This document shows positions 53,369-63,918 of a DNA stretch of 64,000 nt, in pieces. Every line of letters starts with the position of its first letter. The first letter of the stretch is position 1. The position numbers and the translations under genes were made by a program. The DNA is from Camellia lanceoleosa (Eukaryota > Streptophyta > Magnoliopsida > Ericales > Theaceae): positions 108,660,734-108,724,733 of the forward strand of contig CM045762.1 of NCBI GenBank assembly GCA_025200525.1, in the 5' to 3' direction. The notes below the pieces were generated by a model. The model did not search any database. It saw only the letters and a program-made list of their open reading frames with translations, and was not told the origin of the DNA.

Positions 53369-54658
53369 ATGGAAGCATTTCTCACCGAAAATCTTACATC
53401 TTGGATTTCTTCTTTAGATGGCTCGGAGAAGTTGAACTTCCGGGGTTTTGGCTTGAATGCACTATTCACGCTAAGCCGGACTCCACTGCATCTTCCTTTC
53501 CTCTCTGCTGCGGCAAGGTTCTGGAACCCGGTGACGCACGTCTTTAGCTTTGGCGGGCAAGAGGTATGTCCTACTTTTGAAGATTTTCAAATCTTGATGG
53601 AGTCCGAGCGAGGCGAGGAAATTCTGCCCCAGCTCAATTTTAGCTATGCTCAAGCCTTAGGGCGGATGTGCGGTCTTAATGCGCATGATGCTAGATCTCT
53701 GATTGGTGACGGGATGTTGGATATCCCGAGTCTGATTTACCGATTCTCTGATGCCGGTGACCGCAGCAACCACTATTGGCAAGGTTTCCGGCAGCATGCC
53801 CTCTGCTTGTGCCTACTATCTCATTTTCTGTTTGTCTCGGGCTCCGGAGGAGCTAGCATCCGTTTGATTGAAGTCGCTCAAGGCTTGAGGGATGGGAAGA
53901 GCTGTATCGCCATGACTCTGGCCGAGACATTGATGGGCTTGGATGCTTTCTACCGCCGGGAGACAACCAGGTTTGCGGGGAGTCCACTACTGTTGCAGGT
54001 AATGTTTCCCTCCCAAGCTCACATGTATATTCACTCACATCACTCGGCCCTCGGGCTCGATTTTTTCTCACAAAACCCTTATCTTACTTTTCCCTCATCG
54101 CACATCTCTCTATTCTTTATTCTCTCATTTTTCATCCCTCCCCAGATATGGTTGATGGATAAATTGCAAGTTGTGGACTCTTGTCCCGCTTATTCAGCTC
54201 GCGGCTACTTCTTTCGGCAACGCCTAGTGAATGCTCTTGATGAGAGCTGGTGGTTTGAATGGATGTACAACCTGTCGGCAGATCGCATTGCTTGGCGCTG
54301 CCCTTGGCTCAATCTCCCGGCAATGAGCTATAGCATGTCACGGCAGGTCGGGATTCGACTGATCGGCTTGACTCATTGTGTGTTCTACTTCCCTTTCCTT
54401 ATTCTGCGCCAGTTCGGCCACGATCAGACTTGCCCACCGGAGGGGATAGAGTATCCGGCTACATTTCCAGTTCGAGGCGCACAGTTGGCTCGACAGGCCG
54501 CAGCATGGAGAGTTAGAGAGCTTCTGGCCCCTGCTCCTGTTTTCAATTGCACTTTATCTGATGAGTGCTGGGATTGGCTTAATGAGGAGGCACAGGTTGG
54601 GCCTAGGTTGGCATCCGAGGCTTCAACAAGCTCTGGCAGGGGGCGCAGGGACACCTGA
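53369..54658 (+). CDS. Antisense gene 2: PMD/DUF7745-like protein, one intron
   Basis: The start is chosen at 53369 (MEAFLTENLTSW), the first ATG about 50 bp after the TATA box; an upstream in-frame ATG at 53333 lies nearly on the TATA box. Exons 53369-53998 (210 codons) and 54146-54658 flank an intron with GT-AG ends (donor TTGCAG|GTAATG, acceptor CCCCAG). The intron is 147 bp and free of stops, so the unspliced frame is also open; its translation is hydrophobic and low-complexity, unlike the rest. The spliced protein is about 380 residues. The block ARFWNPVTHVFSFGGQEVCP followed by TFEDFQILM resembles the 'FW-P-TH-F-F---E--PT-ED---L' core of PMD and DUF7745 proteins. No catalytic motif is recognised. 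Unlike gene 1 it has no disruption. It ends with a Ser/Gly/Arg tail and a poly-A signal at 54718. Confidence 0.7.
   Translation: MEAFLTENLTSWISSLDGSEKLNFRGFGLNALFTLSRTPLHLPFLSAAARFWNPVTHVFSFGGQEVCPTFEDFQILMESERGEEILPQLNFSYAQALGRMCGLNAHDARSLIGDGMLDIPSLIYRFSDAGDRSNHYWQGFRQHALCLCLLSHFLFVSGSGGASIRLIEVAQGLRDGKSCIAMTLAETLMGLDAFYRRETTRFAGSPLLLQVMFPSQAHMYIHSHHSALGLDFFSQNPYLTFPSSHISLFFILSFFIPPQIWLMDKLQVVDSCPAYSARGYFFRQRLVNALDESWWFEWMYNLSADRIAWRCPWLNLPAMSYSMSRQVGIRLIGLTHCVFYFPFLILRQFGHDQTCPPEGIEYPATFPVRGAQLARQAAAWRVRELLAPAPVFNCTLSDECWDWLNEEAQVGPRLASEASTSSGRGRRDT
53999..54145 (+). other. In-frame intron of antisense gene 2
   Basis: 147 bp, GT-AG, phase 0, pyrimidine-rich 3' end, no stop codon in the gene's frame. 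Exon-like conservation on both sides (SPLLLQ before, IWLMDK after) supports removal. Confidence 0.6.
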
Positions 54659-54717
54659 CTGGACTGTGCCCCAGATTTATTGCTTTATTAGTACTTTCAA
54701 GTTTTCTTCATGAGTGT

Positions 54718-54723
54718 AATAAA
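54718..54723 (+). terminator. Poly-A signal of antisense gene 2
   Basis: AATAAA, 60 bp after the stop codon. Confidence 0.5.
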
Positions 54724-54949
54724 AAGCAACTTCAATTGTATGCAAGAGCAAAAGAACTCTGTTTTGAAATCAATGAAATTGAAGGTTGTGGTACTGAAAA
54801 TTCTCCGCTTTTGGTCCAAAAATGGTCTTAGTTGTGAAAAGATTAATTTGAACAAAGTCAACTTTTATTAAAACTTTTCAAAACTATTTTCGATATGGAT
54901 CAGAACTGGACACACCTGAGATCTGTCACTGAGACGCACAACTCCGAAT

Positions 54950-55080
54950 CCTAGCAACTGGAAAGTTGCCCCTAGTCTGAAAAGTGCCTCGGCAATTCAT
55001 AGCAACGGAAAGTTGCCCCTAGTCTGGATGATGCCGCAACACTTCATTGCAACGGAAAGTTGCCCCTAGTCTGAATAGCA
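54950..55080. repeat. Three 47-bp-spaced hairpin boxes
   Basis: GCAAC(T)GGAAAGTTGCCCCTAG occurs near 54955, 55002 and 55050. Each can form a GCAAC/GTTGC stem with a GGAAA-type loop. They lie in the spacer between antisense gene 2 and the integrase end. Confidence 0.75.
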
Positions 55081-55199
55081 CTGTACCGGAGATCACAATA
55101 AATGCTGATGAATAGAGATGACTGAGATGATCAGAATGGACAAAGTTGATCGGGGAAAAGATTGTGACTAAACTTCAAGATGAAGCTGCCTACGTATCC

Positions 55200-55398
55200 C
55201 AAAGATGGGAATCAAGTCTTACGTAGTTCAGGCTCAGGTTCGCTCGAGTATTTTTGCTCTCCTTTTGCGCTCTAACTTTTGCCAAGGCCGCCCTTTGCGG
55301 GTTTTCAACCTTGCGAGCTCAGTTTTTATAATTTCAAATTTTCTATGCTCTGAGTTTTGCCTAGGTCACCCTTTCGGGTTTTCGGCCTAGCGAGCCTC
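55200..55398. repeat. Two degenerate repeats next to the integrase stop
   Basis: TTTTGCC(A/T)AGG(C/T)C(G/A)CCCTTT-type text followed by GCGAG occurs near 55276 and 55363. It is non-coding. Confidence 0.5.
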
Positions 55399-56502
55399 TC
55401 AGGGATAATATTTCTTCAACTTGTCCATATTGATCGGTTGGGAAAACTCCAAGCCATCTAGATCCATCAGAACCACAGCTCCACCTGACCAGATTGACTT
55501 GATAATGTAAGGACCAGTCCAATTGGGTCTGAACTTGCCCCTTGGGTCGTGGATGGGAGCTCGGTTGTCCTTGAGTACCAAATCTCCTTCTTTCAGATTC
55601 CTAGACATAACTTTCTTGTTAAAAGCCCGGGCAATTCTGCGTTGATAGCCTTGGACGTGGTACAGTGCTTTCAACCTTCTTTCATCGAAAAGCATGAGTT
55701 CCTCAAATCTGTTTTGCTGCCAATCTGCTTCGGCTATCTGGCACTCGGCCAATACTCGTAATGACGGGACCTCAATCTCAATAGGCAGAACGGCCTCCAT
55801 CCCATAGACCAATGAGTATGGAGTCGCCCCAGTAGAAGTTCTGATCGAAGTCCTGTAGCCCCACAGAGCAAACGGCAGCTTATCTGGCCAGTCCCGATAG
55901 GTTTCCACCATCTTCTGTAATATGCGCTTGATATTCTTGTTGGCGGCCTCAACTGCTCCGTTGGTTTGCGGCCGGTAAGTAGATGACTTATGAAAAGCCA
56001 CATTGTATTTCTCCAACAAATCAATCACCTCCTTTTTGAAGTGGGAACCATTGTCTGAAACTATTTCATTTGGGACTCCGTAGCGACAGATAATGTTGTT
56101 TCTGATGAATTTTGCAACGTGTGAAGCTTTCAACACTGCATAAGATTGGGCCTCAACCCACTTTGTGAAATAATCTATCGCTACAAGGATGAACTCATGC
56201 CCATTCGACCCTTTCGGCGTAACAGCTCCGATCACATCAATTCCCCAGACTGAAAATGGCCATGGTGAAGTCATGTTGTACAGCTTCGACGGCGGGATGT
56301 TCATGCGGTTTGCATGGATCTGACATTTGTGGCATCGCCAAACAAAACCGATACAATCCTCCTCCATGGTGGACCAATAATAACCTTGTCTAAGGATCTT
56401 CCGAGCCAACATCACCCCATTCATGTGTGCTCCACATTCTCCTTCGTGGATGGCTTCCATCAGACGCTTCGACTCTTCAGCATCAACACACAGTTTATGC
56501 AT
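55399..56502 (-). CDS. Integrase of the giant element
   Basis: A minus-strand open frame of 367 codons. The HHCC zinc finger is present (HEGECGAHMNGVMLARK, then CHKCQIH). The DDE core has D in WGIDVIGA, D in VSDNGSHF and E in TNGAVEAANK. The C-terminal domain (GDLVLKDNRAPIHDPRGKF, GPYIIKSIWSGGAVVL) ends at MDKLKKYYP, a usual Tat/Ogre end. It would join element DNA to the genome in the nucleus. All catalytic residues look intact, in contrast to gag, protease and RT. Its upstream linker to the second RNase H (56503-56640) is out of frame. Confidence 0.9.
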   Translation of the reverse strand: MHKLCVDAEESKRLMEAIHEGECGAHMNGVMLARKILRQGYYWSTMEEDCIGFVWRCHKCQIHANRMNIPPSKLYNMTSPWPFSVWGIDVIGAVTPKGSNGHEFILVAIDYFTKWVEAQSYAVLKASHVAKFIRNNIICRYGVPNEIVSDNGSHFKKEVIDLLEKYNVAFHKSSTYRPQTNGAVEAANKNIKRILQKMVETYRDWPDKLPFALWGYRTSIRTSTGATPYSLVYGMEAVLPIEIEVPSLRVLAECQIAEADWQQNRFEELMLFDERRLKALYHVQGYQRRIARAFNKKVMSRNLKEGDLVLKDNRAPIHDPRGKFRPNWTGPYIIKSIWSGGAVVLMDLDGLEFSQPINMDKLKKYYP

Positions 56503-56640
56503 TCCCAGATGACCCCTTCTATACAGTTTACCCCCGCAGATGATGAACTAAACAGCCAACCTTCTTATTGCCCTCTTGTCTTTGGCATTCACCCCTGGCG
56601 GGTATGTTTCTGTCTCCAAAAAGTTTCAGATGTCGTAATA

Positions 56641-57123
56641 CTAGGGGTGTTCGTCCCGAACTTCATCTATGGCTGCAATCGACTCATAGGCAGGTGTAAA
56701 TTTCTTGTCAATAATGACTGGACGCATTCGGACTCCACGTGGGATGTCTATCATGGATGATAGAGTTGCTAAAGCGTCTGCGAACTTGTTGTTCTCTCTT
56801 AGTAGATGAGTAAAACTTAGCTTTTCAAACCGAGGAATCAGCAAATCCAAGGTTTGGTGATACATCATCATATTTTCCTCTTTTACTTTCCAGTCTCCTT
56901 TAGCTTGAGACACAACAAGGTTCGAATCCCCAATGACATCCAGCCGTCTTACCCCTAATTCCAGGGCTGCTTCCAAACCAGCAATGCACGCTTCATATTC
57001 TGCTTCATTGTTTGAGACTTTGAACCGGAGTTTAAAGGCTAGAGGGATACGGGAATTGTCGGGTGCTATCAGCAACACTCCTATCCCATACCCATGTTGA
57101 TTTGACGCTCCGTCAAAATACAT
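56641..57123 (-). CDS. Second (archaeal-like) RNase H of the giant element
   Basis: The frame is 160 codons. Acidic residues are visible in YFDGASNQHG, SNNEAEYEAC, VIGDSNLVVS and NKFADALATL. This extra RNase H between the RT-linked RNase H and integrase marks the Tat lineage. It would remove element RNA from the RNA-DNA hybrid. Out of frame with both neighbours in this copy. Confidence 0.88.
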   Translation of the reverse strand: MYFDGASNQHGYGIGVLLIAPDNSRIPLAFKLRFKVSNNEAEYEACIAGLEAALELGVRRLDVIGDSNLVVSQAKGDWKVKEENMMMYHQTLDLLIPRFEKLSFTHLLRENNKFADALATLSSMIDIPRGVRMRPVIIDKKFTPAYESIAAIDEVRDEHP

Positions 57124-57242
57124 TGTCCAAGTTTCCTCGTCGATATGCAGAATTGCTTTATCTGGGAATAGATACTCAACTGCTTCATCCCCCTCAACCG
57201 GATGGTCGGCAAGGAACTCTGCTCTTTGCTCTTTTTCTTGAC

Positions 57243-58835
57243 TTATGGCGTCACATATGTAAGATCAAATTCGGAGAGCAACAGCAACCAACGAGCTAGC
57301 CTACCCGTAAGCGCTGGTTTCTCGAAAAGATATTTGATGGGATCTAGTCGTGAAACCAACATTACAGAGTGAGCTAACAAGTAGTGCCGCAACTTCCTGG
57401 TAGCCCATACCAAAGCTAAGCAAGCCTTTTCCAGCGGCGTATACCGGGTCTCATATTCTAGCATCTTCTTGCTCAAATAGTAGATGGCTCTTTCCACCCT
57501 ATCTTCTGATTCTTGTGCAAGCATGCAGCCCATCGTGGTCTCCGTTACTGACAGATACAAAATCAACGGTTTCCCTGGTTCTGCTGGTGATAAAACGGGT
57601 GGGTTCTGTAGATATTCTTTAATCTGTTCAAATGCAGCTTGACACCGGCCGTCCCATTGGAACTTCTTTCCTTTCTTCAGAAGACCAAAAAGTGGTTCAC
57701 AAGTCAAGGTTAGTTTTGAAATAAACCGTCTTATGAATTGCACTTTACCCAGAAAGCCTCGCACCTCCTTTTCAGTCCTTGGTGGTGGCATTTCTAGGAT
57801 GGCCTTGATTTTGGAAGGAATTGACCTCGATGCCTTTGTGTAATGTCGAAACCCAAGATTTTCCATTGTAACACCAAACGTACACTTAGGGTTTAGCATG
57901 GAATTCCACGATCCTTTGGAAAAACTTGTGCAAGGCGGTGTAGTGGCCCTCTCTTTCCTTGGACTTGACAATCATGTCGTCCACGTACACCTCAACCTCT
58001 TTGTGGATCATATCATGTAGTATTGTGGTCGCGGCCCGTTGATAAGTAGCCCCAGCGTTCTTCAACCCAAACGGCATGCCCGGTAGCAGTATGTTCCCCA
58101 CGGGGTAGTGAATGCAGTCTTTTCTCTGTCTTCCGGCGCCATCACTATCTGATTGTACCCCGAGAAGCCATCCATAAATGAGAGCAATGCATGCCCTGCA
58201 GTGAAGTCCACTAACTCATCAATGTGTGGCAAGGGAAAGTCGTCCTTCGGACTAGCTCTGTTCAAATCCCTGAAGTCTACACACACCCGGATCCTGCCAT
58301 CTTTCTTCGGCACCGGAACAATGTTGGCCAACCAAGTCGAATATTCAGATACTAGCAGGAAGCCTGCGTCAATTTGCTTGGTGACCTCTTCCTTAATCTT
58401 GAGAGCCCAATCCGGGCGGATCCTTCTGAGCTTCTGCTTGACAGGTCGGGCCTCGGGGTCAAGGGGGATCCGATGCTGTACAATCTCAGGATCGATTCCA
58501 GGCATGTCTTCGTAGGACCACGCGAAAACATCTTTGAAATCTTTTAATAAAGCGACTAAGCGCTCGCGTTCCTCTGAAGACAACGTGGACCCGATCTGGA
58601 CCAGCCGCGGGTCCTCCTCAGTACCAATGTTCACAAAAATGATTTCGTCCATTAATGGCTTAACAAATCTCTCTTGCTCTTGCTCAATTAGACGTTGTAA
58701 AACCGGAGGGACTTCGTCCTCGTCGTTTTGATCAAAATTTTGAAAGTCTGAATTAATGCAATAAATTAAGGGCACAGAAAAGTACTCGGAAACCACATTC
58801 ACCTCATTCTCATTAAGTTCATCCAAATCGTCCAA
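57243..58835 (-). pseudogene. Reverse transcriptase and first RNase H of the giant element
   Basis: Three overlapping minus-strand frames: 58835-58062, 58101-57886 and 57971-57243. The first has DVFAWSYEDMPGIDP, VPKKDGRIRVCVDFRDLN and the DGFSGYNQI block, and breaks at TPWGTYCYR. The second continues with MPFGLKNAGATYQR and the catalytic YVDD (EVYVDDMIVK). The third has the connection domain (GFLGKVQFIRRFIS) and RNase H1 (LILYLSVTETTMGCML, YETRYTPLEKACLAL). Two frameshifts within about 200 bp split RT. The catalytic YVDD is kept. Confidence 0.88.
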
Positions 58836-58889
58836 TTCATTGGTTACAACAGACTCAAATAAAAAGGAAAAAGACGACCTGGACAGGAC

Positions 58890-60473
58890 TGTGGCATCCG
58901 GGTTGACACCCAGAGTACTCAGACTCGGACTCGAAGCCGAATCGATTCCGACTCACAAGACTCGGTGGAATCAGATTCCGGCTCACTACCTGACCCGGAA
59001 CTGCTGGATAAGAATCCCTCCTCGTACTGCCAAGTGAGAGAGGGTGCGATTGATGCATCCAAGATAGCTGCTGGTTGGCTCGCAGCCGTTTTATCCTCGA
59101 TCATGGAGACCATGAAGTTATTCCCCAAGCAATCTTGGTCGATCGGAGGATCAGAGAGGAGACATGCCAGTGCTACCCCCATTTCCAATTCCGTGCCCTC
59201 AGAATCCTCTGCCTTATTCTCACTTTTCGCTTGTTGGAGTGCATGCGCTTCAGGCAACGTCATCCCCGGATAGTTGCAGGTCGAAGAAGATTTCGAAACC
59301 TGGTACGCGCTTCCTCTCCACGTTGAACCATGGCTCTGGGAAGCCACAAAATGGAAAGTCTTCCCCCTCCCGGACAAAGCGTCCGTTCAGGGTACCCTGG
59401 ATGGGCCTGTGCATTAGGTCAAAAGGCTTCCCAGCCTGCTTCGCCCTGGCTCTGCCAGCCATTTCCTTCCTCTTCCTCGTCCAATCTTCTTTGGTGGGCA
59501 GATAACCCAATCCAAAGGTATGTGGATTGTGTGGCACTTCGGCCAACACTGTGACTCTTTTCCTGCCGCTTCTTCTCAATCCCATCCCGGGGATATGTTG
59601 TAGCTTGTTCATGAGGTAGACGGCTTGAGCGCTGACATATACACCCTCATTCACAGCCATAATGTTTTGCACCACCCGGGCCTCAGCCAAAGTAAATCCC
59701 GATATGAACATGTCTTCCATGCCGTGTTCGATCTCCAGGACTGGCGTAGATACCTCCGGAGGAGGATGGATTGATGAATTCCCAAAAACAATGGCTACTC
59801 CCTTTCCATAGGGGTATTTCACCATTTGATGTAGAGTAGATGAGACAGCCTTTACCTGATGCAACCAGGGTCGCCCCAAAAGCATGTTAAAAGATGCAGG
59901 GACCTCCAAGACATGAAAATCTACCTCTTGTTGTCCAGGCCCAATCTTGGTTTGGATTTTTACTGTCCCCAGGACATCCCTGCTTGTATTGTCATAGGCT
60001 TTGATCACTTGAGTAGTCGGTGTGAAGTCCGCAGGCTTTAACCCAATTGCATACGCCGTTTTGGCCGGGCAGACATTAATAGCGGACCCGGTATCAACGA
60101 GTACTACCGGAATCCATTTGTCCTTGCATTCTACAGAGATGTAGAGAGGTCTGTTATGATCCACGCCCTCAGGCGGCAATTCCTTATCCGAAAAGGTCAA
60201 CGCCGGGGAACCTCCTCCCGGAAAGACTAGCCCAACTAGTTGTTCTGGCGTAGTTTCGATAGAGAGTTTGGCTTTGTTCATAGCAGAGAGGACCACTGTC
60301 TGCGGCACCCTTAAGCCATAAGCGATCCCAGATGGAGATATGCCTTGTATTTTCTTTAAATTTGTTTCATCTGACCTCTTCTTCAACTTGCTTCTCCCTC
60401 TGCTTCTCCGCTTCTTTATCTTTCCCTGATGCCTCGGGTTGATCAAGGTGTGGGGGCTTGAAATACCGCCCAC
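58890..60473 (-). pseudogene. Protease and Ogre-type protease-RT linker of the giant element
   Basis: The frame 60473-59250 carries the retropepsin: active site VVLVDTGSAINVCP, a flap region and LLGRPWLH. After it come a PTKEDWTRKRK-type passage and PFCGFPEPWF, typical of the long linker of Ogre-like elements. A frame change near 59300-59370 leads into 59377-58919, which holds a Ser/Glu-rich stretch (SSSSGSGSEPESDSTESCES) before RT. The active-site DTG is intact; the frame change inactivates the polyprotein. Confidence 0.82.
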
Positions 60474-60475
60474 TT

Positions 60476-61249
60476 CTAGTCATATGGTCCACCTCCTCGG
60501 GGTACCAGTCTTTGTCTGGCCGCCACCCCAATCTTAAATGCATGGGCGAGATACAAGTCATCATCTTCCCACCACATTCCATTAGCATCTAGCAGGCACC
60601 TGTCTGGTTCCGGCTTGTTTGCGCTCTCAGCGTTTTCTTCCCACATGCTCACAACATTTTCAATTTTTGTGCTCACAGCATTCTCAACCTCTTCATGATT
60701 CTTTGCTTTTCGGATCCTCTCAAAATCCCATTTCTTATCTTGTTCCTCCAGTGTCAATTGTTCGGTTTTCAAAATGTCTTGGTCCCGAGCGGAATTCTTC
60801 GTGCCGGCGCTCTCCGGCGATTCAATCTGACCCTCGGCCCTTCCGGCCACAAATGGTACAATATCTGGTTGATCATCCAACCACTCGACGACTTCCGCTG
60901 ACTCCTCGTCTTCGAACCAGTTAATTGATGCGTCCCCTGATTCTTGGTCACTGAAAAACTGGAGGTTGGCGAAGTCCTTTTCCATCGTTGTCGAATCATC
61001 CCCCACTGATTCAAGTTTGTCCCCCCGGATCATACACAACTCGGCCTCTTCCGGTGGCCCCACATTCAGCTTAGTCTGGCTCATTGACAAGATATATCCA
61101 CTCGGATCATAAGCTCTGCCAGCTAAATTCTCAAACTGCTCCACCCCAGACTCAACAACTCTGCTCTCCTCGGAAGCCTGCCCAATTCCATTTTCGGTGG
61201 TCACCACCTTTGGCTCAGGTTGGGTTGTAGAGGTGTCCATCATGCACAT
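60476..61249 (-). pseudogene. Acidic gag-protease linker of the giant element
   Basis: An open frame of 257 codons rich in Glu, Asp and Ser (ENAESANKPEPDRC, WFEDEESAEVVEWLDDQPD), joined to VDHMTRSGRYFKPP in an adjacent frame (60588-60367). Such a linker with an MTRSGR box precedes the protease in Ogre-like elements. No enzymatic motif. A stop and frame change separate it from gag. Confidence 0.65.
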
Positions 61250-61257
61250 CGATCTTT

Positions 61258-63211
61258 GTCAGCAGATCACCTCCGGCTTGGGTAGGTGGGAGGGAGTAAT
61301 GTAGATACTAGGGTCGTAAGACACGCCCCCAGTTTGGATGAAATTGATTCTTTTGGGTGGATCTTGGTTATGTACTGGGAGTGGGTTGGTTGTAACATTG
61401 GGTCGCTCGGGAGGTAGGATGATGTTTTTGTCAATGAGAACTTGAACCTCATGACGCAGCCTGAAACATTGGTCGGTATCGTGACCATGCTGCTGGTGGT
61501 ATTTGCAATATTTGGCTGGGTTATGGGAAGGGGGAGTGGATTTGGAGGGTGCCTCGGTTCCAAGGGTTTCAGATGCCCTTTTCTGATTAGAACCCCGAGG
61601 ACTTTGGTCAAAGGCATATGTAGTGGAGAGAAGGTTCGTTGACCCCTAGATTGGTATCTTGAAGCTTGGTTACTGCTCCCAGATGCATCAGAAAAAGGTG
61701 TGGCCGCTGCGGGCCTTGGTTGGGAAGGGGGATTGGTGGTGACCATTCCGACCACTGAAGTTCTCGCATTGGTAGAGCCACTCGGGCCCGCATTGTTGTT
61801 TCGGTTGAATGTCCGCCGGGGCTGTTCCCGGTCTTGGTCAAACAGACCCTGCTTCATTGCATCTTCAATCTGCATCCCCATATCATGCAGATCTGCGAAG
61901 GTGGGGAAGGGAACTACAATCATCTTCTTCATTAACCCTGGTTGGAGATTGCGCACAATCATCCGGATCTGATCTCTGTCCATGGGCCTCAAGGTCATCA
62001 TCGATGCCTTTGCCCTCCACCGGGTTACAAAGTCAGAGAAAGACTCCTTGGGTTCCTGCCTTGTTGTCTCGAGATCACGAGTGGTAATCTCGATCTGTGT
62101 GTTATATGAGTATTGTGCAACAAAGGCCCCATTCATCTCATCCCAATTCCTCTTGACATCATTATCCAACTTTGCATACCAGTTGGCGGCCACTCCTGAC
62201 AAGGTTCGGCCAAAAAGCGAGAGCTTCTGCAGTCTGGTTAAGCCCATTGGCCTCAAGATATCTGAAACAAATAGTAGATGAACCATGGGGTCCCTGCACT
62301 GGTCAAAACGGTCGATCTGGGGCATCTTAAATCTGTCCGGCAAAGTCACGGCCACGTCAGTATAGCCGTCCTCAATATCTGGGATGGCCTTCACCCCCTG
62401 TGACTTCTTGAAGAGTTTTTCCAACTTGCTCAATTTCAGAGCTGTCTGGTCTACCTCGAACTCAAATGGAGAGTCCGGGTGATTGGGTGTAATATTTTTA
62501 GACAGTTGCGGCGGAAGCGGGGGCGGAGCCAGCCCCGTTGGAAGACCCGTGTCCTCTTGGGTGTTTTGGAAGTTTGGCAGAGCGTTCTGTGGGTTTGGGA
62601 GGGTATTTTGGGTGTTCTGGGTATTCTGGGGATTTGGAGGAGCATTCTGGCCAGTAGATATCTGCTCAGGTAATGGAGCCCCGGGTGGAGGAGGAACCTG
62701 ATGTGCCCCTAGTGGAGGAGGGACCTGGTGTGAAGCAGATGCGGCGTTCATTGTTATGTCGGTGATCAACTCGGTGTTGGGCCATGACAATGACTCATTG
62801 TTTAGAAAATTCCGCCTGGCGGATAGCATCATCTTGCATTTGTTTCATGCTCTCATTCATCTGGCGCATCATCGCCTCCATTACTGTATTCTGTTGTTCC
62901 ATCTGAGTAACCGGCAAGTGTATCTCTATAACAGAAACAGGAATCTCAACTCGACTGTCTGACACTAGAGTAAACTGCTGTTCCGGTGATCCGTGCTCTG
63001 ACAGATTGTGCCTTCTCGGCCTTCTTCTAGTGACTGGGGGTAAAGAGTGGAACACTGGATGTCCGTCAACTAGATCCTCGGATCGGTTGAGTCGGCGACC
63101 GCGTGTCCAAATTGCTTGGGGAGTATCGACTGGCTCGGAAGCAATCGTGCTACAAACTGCCCTAGCAAAAAAAAGATAATAAAGCAAAAAGAAAATAAAT
63201 GACCAGAACAA
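61258..63211 (-). pseudogene. Gag of the giant element
   Basis: The N-terminal piece 63211-62795 (RRRPRRHNLSEHG, then MEAMMRQMNESMKQMQDDAI) shifts frame into 62832-61267. That frame has a Pro/Gln-rich part, then the retrotransposon gag core: FDQCRDPMVHLLFVSDIL, LSGVAANWYAKLD, ESFSDFVTRWRAKASMM and PGLMKKMIVV. Near 61610 the frame is lost again. The zinc-binding box KYCKYHQQHGHDTDQCFRL is then readable in another frame down to about 61260. Capsid and nucleocapsid regions are thus both present, but in three frames. Confidence 0.85.
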
Positions 63212-63894
63212 CGGGCAGCATAACAGCTCAATTTAAATACACACAACACACGATGCATACAACACACGCTTTGATAAGCCGGAAATACATCATCCTCAAC
63301 TATCGATCCTTTGTTCAGTATTCTTGTTCCCCATAAACTGAATCTGATATCCGCAGACAACTGATTCTCAAATAACTGACTGATGCCCGCAGGCGTAACG
63401 TGCCAACTCAAAACTGATGCCCGCAGGCCTGATGCCCAAACTCATACTGATACATGCATTCCCTGTAGAGACGCACTCTAACAAGCACATAGCAGATAAG
63501 TGAGAGCCAAAACACCCCTATGTTGGGGTAGGGTTTCCCTGTCCTATTTTGTCAGGAACTAGGGGTTCACTACGCACGCAGCGGCTTCAAACAACCTATA
63601 AACGGGTAAGCAACCTGTCCTAGTTTGGAATGGTCACTATGGATCCGAATATGCACTAGGTCGAATGGTCAAAAAGGGTGCCCCGGTAAAACCGGGGTTT
63701 GTGTTCCCATGCTGTCAGAGCCCAGAGCCGATCAGCCTTATGGACATGCCTTGACAAGACAAGCCTCCGGCAAATCGTTCGGGAATGGCATATGGCAAAC
63801 ACGGTGTCCTAGGCGCACCAATGCAAATGCAATGCAAAGAAACACACAAGTGTAGTCAAAACCAGATATCATGAGTTCGAGTCAAGTTCTCTAA
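63212..63894 (-). other. Untranslated leader of the giant element
   Basis: It lies between the PBS and gag. A minus-strand splice-acceptor-like TTTTTTTTGCTAGGGCAG is near 63162, just inside the gag N-terminus, and could pair with the LTR intron donor or a leader donor. Short GATGCCCGCAGGC repeats lie at about 63383-63430. No gene. Confidence 0.5.
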
Positions 63895-63913
63895 ATCCCC
63901 AGCAGAGTCGCCA
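63895..63913 (-). other. Primer-binding site of the giant element, tRNA-Arg type
   Basis: On the minus strand it reads TGGCGACTCTGCTGGGGAT, five bases after the LTR end. TGG complements CCA, and the rest fits the 3' end of a plant tRNA-Arg as I recall it, the primer usually reported for Ogre elements. Confidence 0.7.
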
Positions 63914-63918
63914 GAAAC

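Noticed and set aside
63070..63411. 113-codon minus-strand frame with hydrophobic segment as a membrane protein
   Set aside because: It overlaps the gag N-terminus in another frame and includes a pyrimidine-rich splice-acceptor-like tract, so the hydrophobicity comes from T-rich non-coding DNA.
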